Positions 58,392-64,000 of a stretch of 64,000 nucleotides of DNA are shown piece by piece. Origin of the DNA: Cordia subcordata (taxonomy: Eukaryota > Streptophyta > Magnoliopsida > Boraginales > Cordiaceae); NCBI GenBank assembly GCA_028554755.1, contig JAPTOF010000009.1, positions 662,501-726,500 on the forward strand, in the 5' to 3' direction. How positions within the stretch are numbered: position 1 is the first letter of the stretch; each line of letters begins with the position of its first letter. The position numbers and the translations under genes are program-made. The notes below the pieces were generated by a model. That model saw nothing but the letters and a program-made list of their open reading frames with translations. It had not been told where the DNA came from and did no database searches.

Positions 58392-59474
58392 ATGAACTCA
58401 AATAGTAGTATGGCATCTGCATCCTTAGGATTAGGTCCATAGCAAATAATAAATAAACAAAAACAAAAATTTCTAGATCTTGATCAAACCCTTTCTGACG
58501 GGCAATTACAAAAGGTTAGTCCAGATCAAGTTTACCGAACAAATACTTTTAATTTTGCTTCTAGTTATTCAATCGAAACAGTAGAACAAACTCTTTCAAT
58601 TTCAAAACTTGTTCAAAGTATTCAATTATTGTCTGACAAAGCTATTCAAAAGCATAGGCAAAAATATTCATACATGCATCTAGGTTTAGTTCAAGTAGCT
58701 ATCAAACCATTGACTAGAGAGAGTCTCAAATCTTCTGTTTTAATTGCACTTAGAGATGCTAGGCACTACAAATTTGTTGATTCTTTACTTGGTACTGTAG
58801 CGTCAAGTTTGACCAAAGGTCTTATTTACTTTAACTATTTTTCAAATTTTTCTGTGGCATTACAAGATCCAAGAGTTAATACAACCCTAATCTTGAATCT
58901 TTAAACTTCAGGATTCAACATGGATTCTAATAATATTCCCATAGCAATAATATATAGGATACACTACAAAGTAATGAAAACACTTCTTAATCCAAAAGCC
59001 TTAAGATGTGATCCCAAAGGTAAGACTCTTTTGCTCCAATCAAATCTTGAAGATAATATAGGAAAAACTTTCATTCTAAAAGAGATCCAGTGGGTTGAGG
59101 TAGAACTCCCCACGAATTGGACTGTTCATAACAAACATGATTCGTCCCCACCTCAACAACATGATGATCTTGAACAGATCATTGAATATCTAAATCGAAC
59201 TGTAGAAATTAAGTTCTCTGACAAAACAAACGATTCCCTTAGGTTTAGTACTTCCGAGTTTGTCTCTCAAACTTCAAAATGTTCCTCTACTTCAGAAACT
59301 GAATCTGTTTCTAAGGTCACCTCTTCCAAATTCCAAGGAATAAGAGAAAATCCTCCTGTTCCTCAAAATGTTTACGCTCCTTCCTCTTCTTCAACTCGTA
59401 AGTCTCCAAAATTTAGTGAGATGAAACCTCCAACTCCCTGTTTTTCAAAAAACCAAGACCCTAATTTTTATATG
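58392..59474 (+). pseudogene. Copy 2 movement protein region (broken)
   Basis: ATG 58392, with TAG at 58440-58442, one codon before the position of the TAA in copy 1. Open stretches 58629-58904 and 58920-59474 (the latter runs on into the LTR). A TAA at 58902-58904 separates them. Near 59370 this copy keeps the frame that copy 1 lost. Interrupted at 59474 by G3. Confidence 0.75.
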
Positions 59475-61298
59475 TGGTGCGTCTTTCAAGTGCAAGCTCC
59501 AAGCGTATGGATCGTGCAATATAGTGTGTACAAGTATGGGTGTCGAACCACTGGGAGGTGTGAATAATGTGGGTGAATTCTATACTTGGTGTTCTAGAAA
59601 GTGCCAAAAAGAAAGATCTAAACTAGACATATTTTTGGGGTTTTAGATTATCGGGAGCTCTAGGTAAAGGAAATAAAACTAAACTATGAATATGAAAAAT
59701 GGGAACACAAGTTGGTCAAGAGGGAACTAACAATTGAGAAGGGGTTAGGGTGACTTCGACTTATGAATTAGTAATTTTATACTCAAATGCTATGGGATTA
59801 AAGGATGATGGCTAACTATCATGAGTGCTCTTAACTAGGTTGCTAGTTAGTGTCCTAATTTCCCCCAAGGACTCGGTGCGGGTCCGTCCCTAGGCGGCGC
59901 CTCCTAGAGCTATGGCGTGGTCCTTATGACCTAGGGCCTCAAGAGTGACTAACTAACTTCCTAGGTGACTTAGAATGGACCTACCTTTGTACCTAAACCT
60001 TTGGCTGGATTTAAAGCCAAGACCTAGTGTTAACCTAGTGTTGCTAAGGTCGACTAAACCTATCCAGAAACCTATTGGCTGGATTTAAAGCCAAAGGAGA
60101 CTCGGTCCAGACTAGCCCTAAATTACACTTTGTCATTCTAAGGTCACTACAACAGGATTTGACTTGCTAGTGCATTCATACATGTTCAAGGCCAAGGTGC
60201 TCATGAATAATGGAACCTATTCAACTACCAAACATCGTCCTGTTCAGTTCACACCATTAGAAATAATTAACAACAAACACGTATGCGTTATTGAAGTTAT
60301 GCTCATTACTAGGCATGCAAATATACATATAGACATGAATAAAAGCATTACCCACTTCATAGCATCCACATATAAACACATAGACATGATTATAACATGG
60401 ATTAGATGTGTTTAGTAACAAACAAACTTCAATTTATACACATGTTACTCATCTAGGCATTTTATCAAACGCTTAGACATGAATGAGAAAATACCCATTT
60501 GAACAAGAAAATTCGAAACATATATATACATTCAGCCATCATATCCTATATCATAAGAGTACATAGTTAACCCATTACATAAGTTAAATCACCCTACACA
60601 AGTCTACTCAATCATAATAGGAAATAGAATGAAAGAGAGATAATGAAGCTTCCCTTTCATCCTAGCTAATCTTGTACAAAGCTTTTGAGCAAACTTGAGA
60701 AATGTGTGAAAAGTGTGTGTGAAGTGGGTGGGATCTAGGGTTAAGTGTGTGAGAATTTTGGGTGTGAAGTGTGTGTTAATCTTCCAAAAGTCCTCTTCTT
60801 TTCTGTAGAATCGGGCCCTATTTATATGTTCTCGATCGACCGGCCTCTAGACCTAGCTCGACCGGCTTTTTAATGATGCTCTCTGGACTGGCCGGTCGAC
60901 CGGCTCTGGAGGGGTGGTCGTCCGGCTATTTTTGGCACCTCTCTGGAGTGGCTGGTCAACCTAGCCGGCCGACCGACTCGTTTTTCCTTGGTCGTCCGGC
61001 TGACTTTCTTTCTCCATTCTTTGTCTTTTCGGCCTCTGGTCTTCTCTCTTAGACCCGTGCATTTCCCATCTTCATCACCTTTAATCGTCTAATCTTGATC
61101 TTAAACCAAAGTTCACCTAAATCATTGAAAACAAGTAATTAGTGTAGCAATTTGTCTCTTAAACTCGATATGCACATTTGTTTACGCTTAAGCCTATTCT
61201 TATCAAAAGCACTACACTAATGCATCATTATGAGCACTCAACACCTCTAAAATATAGGTAAATGACAATGCAAACACACACAAAAACACAACACATCA
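59475..61298 (-). repeat. Solo LTR G3 (1824 bp)
   Basis: TGGTGCGTCT ... CAACACATCA on the plus strand, exact target duplication ATATG (59470-59474 and 61299-61303). Carries the GACTCGGTGCGGG module (about 59870-59935), two hairpins (60001-60020, 60075-60094) and a promoter block. Contains no internal element sequence. Confidence 0.94.
60821..60985 (-). promoter_or_regulatory. G3 promoter: TATA plus palindrome cluster
   Basis: TATAAA (minus strand) at 60821-60826. Units upstream: GATCGACCGGCC (60834), GCTCGACCGGC (about 60856), perfect GCCGGTCGACCGGC (60891-60904), GGTCGTCCGGC (about 60917), AGCCGGCCGACCGAC (60971). Confidence 0.6.
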
Positions 61299-62275
61299 AT
61301 ATGTTAACCAGAGATTTTCAAATTAATGTCCCATATGTTAAAGCTGATTTTTACTCTTCACAAAACACCCTAAAACGTGATTGGTTTTTAAATAACTTTT
61401 CCAAAAAACAAAAGGATGATTTTCGTGAAGAATATTACTCTTTTATGAGAGGACACAAATTTAATATTTTCTTTTTTGATTGGTTTGAAATGTGTTGTGA
61501 AGCGCAACAAATTGACTTTCCCTTTCAAAAAACCCTCTCCATGGTTTCAAATTGATCAAACAAATGGCTTCTAGGTGATGATCAAGTAATTGATTCAACA
61601 CTTTCTCCTTTCTTTCCTATCAAAATTCAATATAATGAACATCTTGTTTCAGCCGCTCTTCTCAAAGGTCCTTCCTCTTTAAATCTAGAAAAAGAAGCTA
61701 CTATTAAAGATGTTAATAAGTTAATTGAATTAAATAACTAGACAAATCAATATTTAGATACGTTAGGCAATCATATTTCTAACGTCCTTTCAAACCAAAG
61801 ATCTCCTTCTTCCGGTCCTCCTCCCAAACCCTAGGTTGCACAACCCATTATAAAACCTTATATTCTTCCTTCCTCTGTTAACCTTGGTCCAACGACCGCA
61901 GATTACCTTGACAAAATCAATCAGCAAATCGAAGCTCTTTCAAAACTAACCATAAAAGGTAAGGGTAAAGCTAGTGACCCCGAGCCTCCAACGGCACCAA
62001 AAACCCCGAATATTCCTATCTTTAAAGGAATTCAAATCAATGAACCTCCCCCTTCTCCTTTAAGTCCGCGACCTCCTTTTGTCACTACTTTGCAAATCAA
62101 TAAGCCAACCCAAAACAAACTAGCTGTTATTAGACAAACTTCTAATTCCGATACAGATAACGAGTCTATAGCTGAACTAGAAAATCAATTCACCCAACCA
62201 GAGTCAAAACCCCAAGTTCAATCCCTTACCACAGGTAGAAATAGAACCCTTTAAACAAACTCATACCATAATCTT
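61299..62275 (+). pseudogene. Copy 2 linker between movement and coat protein (broken)
   Basis: Collinear with copy 1 52163-53145. Open 61302-61555, then stops including TGA 61553, TAG near 61741 and TAG near 61832. Pro/Ser-rich second half. It retains a base lost in copy 1 near 61841. Confidence 0.65.
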
Positions 62276-63745
62276 CCCAACTATTATCCTCGACCCACCC
62301 TAGTAGACATCCAATTTGAAGAACGAGCAAACTTATCCCAAAGCTGCTACTCTAATGGTTCCATTTACGAATGGAATATTGACAACAAATCTGACTATGA
62401 AATCATCATTCTCCTTCACGAAATGACTATGGTTGCAAATGTTTTTTGACTCCATAACAAAATCGATGCTCAAGCCACTCATACCATAGTTTCAGGATTT
62501 ACTGGCATCCTTAAAGGAAGGTGGGATCATTATTTCACCGATGTAGATAGAAACAATATCCTTACCGCCGTTAAGAAAGACACCACTAGTAATCCAATAC
62601 TTAACGAACAAGGTCAAATGACATTTGATTCTACTCCAAACCTCTTGCAAACCATAGCCCTCCATTTTATAGGAAACATGCAAAACTTTACTGATAGTTT
62701 AACCGAATCCCTTTCAAATCTCAAATGCAAGACTCTTAGAGATTTTAGGTGGTACAAAGATGTATTTCTCTCCAGAGTTATGTTCCGCTCTGACTGCAAT
62801 CATCCCTTCTGGAAAGAAAAATTTCTTTTCAGACTTTCTCCTCTCTTCGCCACCAAAGTTAAAGACAAAATCACCGATATATATGTTAATATACCCTATC
62901 ATAGTATAACTTATGGTCAAATGATTTAATATATTAATCAAATACGTCTCCAATTATGTACCAATCTTAGAATTAAAAATCAATTAGAACGACAAAAAAT
63001 GACTACTCGCAAAGAATTAGGTAATTTCTCTGAACAATTTGGTTACCAACCTCTTTCTCTTCCTGCTAGGAAATCCCATCACAAAGATAGGTTCAAATCC
63101 TTCAATAAAACACCCCATAAAAAATTATTACAAAAAAACCCATTCTAAGAAAAAGAACCCTCCTTTCAAAAAATTTCACAAATAATCTAAATCTACTAAC
63201 AAACCCAAGAATCCGACCTATTACAATTGTGGCAAACCTGGTCACTACAAAAATCAATGTAAGTTAAAACAAAAACTTAATGTGATTAATCTTAATGAAG
63301 ATATCCAACACCATATTTTTGCTCTTATCAACAACTCTTCTTCTCCCTTTTCTTCCGAATCAGAAGAATCCTTTCAAATTGATGAAATTGCCCAACAAAA
63401 CTCTTCCGAAGAATACTCTTCCTTATCCGATGATCAAGGACCTATCTCCAAAAATTGTACCTGCCAAACCTGCACCCCAAAACTCAAACTTAATACGATT
63501 AAGAGATCCAGTACTAATCAATTACTTGAATTCGCTACCCTATTTGACTTCTCTGAAAAACAAATTGAATACCTTAAGATAATTCCGGAATTAGTCCAAA
63601 CTACCCACGAAGTTTCACAAACAACTTCTTCGTCTCAGGCTGTCGACCCCCCAATTTACAATATTAGAGACATTCTTAATAGGACTTCCAAACCGAAAGA
63701 AGTAACTATCACTGATCTCCAAACTGAAATTCATCAACTAAAACA
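62276..63745 (+). pseudogene. Copy 2 coat protein and nucleocapsid region (broken)
   Basis: Collinear with copy 1 53136-54599. The coat core has a TGA near 62448 and a Trp-to-Arg type change beside the GILKG block. 62618-62929 is open. The zinc knuckle near 63219-63260 has lost its first Cys (TAT codon at 63219-63221), so it could not bind zinc normally. The Ser-rich stretch follows. Ends at a deletion join. Confidence 0.78.
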
Positions 63746-64000
63746 AGCAACCCAAACACCTCCATCTTTCTCCCAATCTTCTCAACCTTTTCAAAAGAAC
63801 CCTTCACTTCCAAAAAGTCAATATATTTTCAAAAACTCATTCAATCTATTCTGGATTGAGCAAAAATACTCCCATATTCATGATCCCTGGTTCCTTCTCA
63901 AAGAATATTTCTTTCCCCACTGTTTCAAAGCCTCTGACAATCTCAAATCACAAAAGTTCTACAAGTTTAGCCTCGTGGATACCAATTCCATTGAAGTCAC
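63746..64000 (+). pseudogene. Copy 2 ORF2 fragment after internal deletion
   Basis: From CAAG at about 63746 the sequence matches copy 1 ORF2 from about 56856 onward. Everything between copy 1 54600 and 56855 (protease, RT, RNase H, ORF2 start) is missing. Continues beyond the window. Confidence 0.82.

Larger units (their letters stand above)
58240..64000 (+). mobile_element. Endogenous caulimovirid copy 2, head-to-tail, partial
   Basis: Same orientation and sequence family as copy 1 (very similar in movement protein, coat protein and leader), starting at the leader without a primer binding site. Contains solo LTR G3 (59475-61298) and lacks protease, RT and RNase H. Continues past the window. 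Confidence 0.88.

Noticed and set aside
1..64000. tRNA, rRNA, or host protein genes
   Set aside because: No cloverleaf or rRNA segment was recognised, and no reading frame outside the mobile elements and viral copies shows a plausible host protein or exon pattern.

Overview
This window is nuclear DNA of a flowering plant made almost entirely of nested, decayed LTR retrotransposons, followed by a head-to-tail pair of endogenous plant pararetrovirus (Caulimoviridae) copies. I see no host protein gene, tRNA, rRNA or CRISPR array. The evidence for a plant is the plant-type Copia lineage primed by initiator tRNA-Met, Ty3/gypsy elements of the Athila and Tat type, and florendovirus/petuvirus-like viral sequence. 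I cannot name the species.

Layout. 1-17267: a Copia complex (A) with the order LTR, gag-pol, truncated LTR, deleted pol, LTR. Its last LTR is split by a non-autonomous Athila-like element (C, 9841-16537, target duplication CTTGG). 17268-18011: reverse LTR fragment (D). 18055-23652: decayed Athila-type element (F) with gag, RT and integrase remains. 23653-34892: an LTR of a further family (G1), split by a reverse non-autonomous element (E, 24140-33533), which itself carries a solo LTR (D2, 26622-28721, GTTGA). 34893-49962: 3' end and LTR of a Tat-like element, split by the best preserved Copia (B, 36008-47143, perfect ATAAA duplication), whose leader carries a solo G-family LTR (G2, 39174-40955, GGTGT). 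49963-50885: AT-rich DNA with a tandem repeat of about 137 bp. 50886-58239: pararetrovirus copy 1 (movement protein, coat protein, zinc knuckle, protease, RT, RNase H, then ORF2). 58240-64000: copy 2, split by a solo G-family LTR (G3, ATATG), lacking protease-RT-RNase H and running off the window.

Every coding region found is broken. The most unusual content is in the LTRs and non-autonomous elements. (1) Elements C and E share an unfamiliar ORF with zinc knuckles in place of pol. (2) LTRs of families C, D/E, F and G carry a cluster of GTCGACCGG palindromes just upstream of the TATA box, and the same block occurs in the Copia leader. (3) The same LTRs carry 20-nt hairpins whose stems differ by compensatory changes, which suggests a selected RNA or DNA structure. 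(4) The target duplications allow the order of insertions to be read directly.
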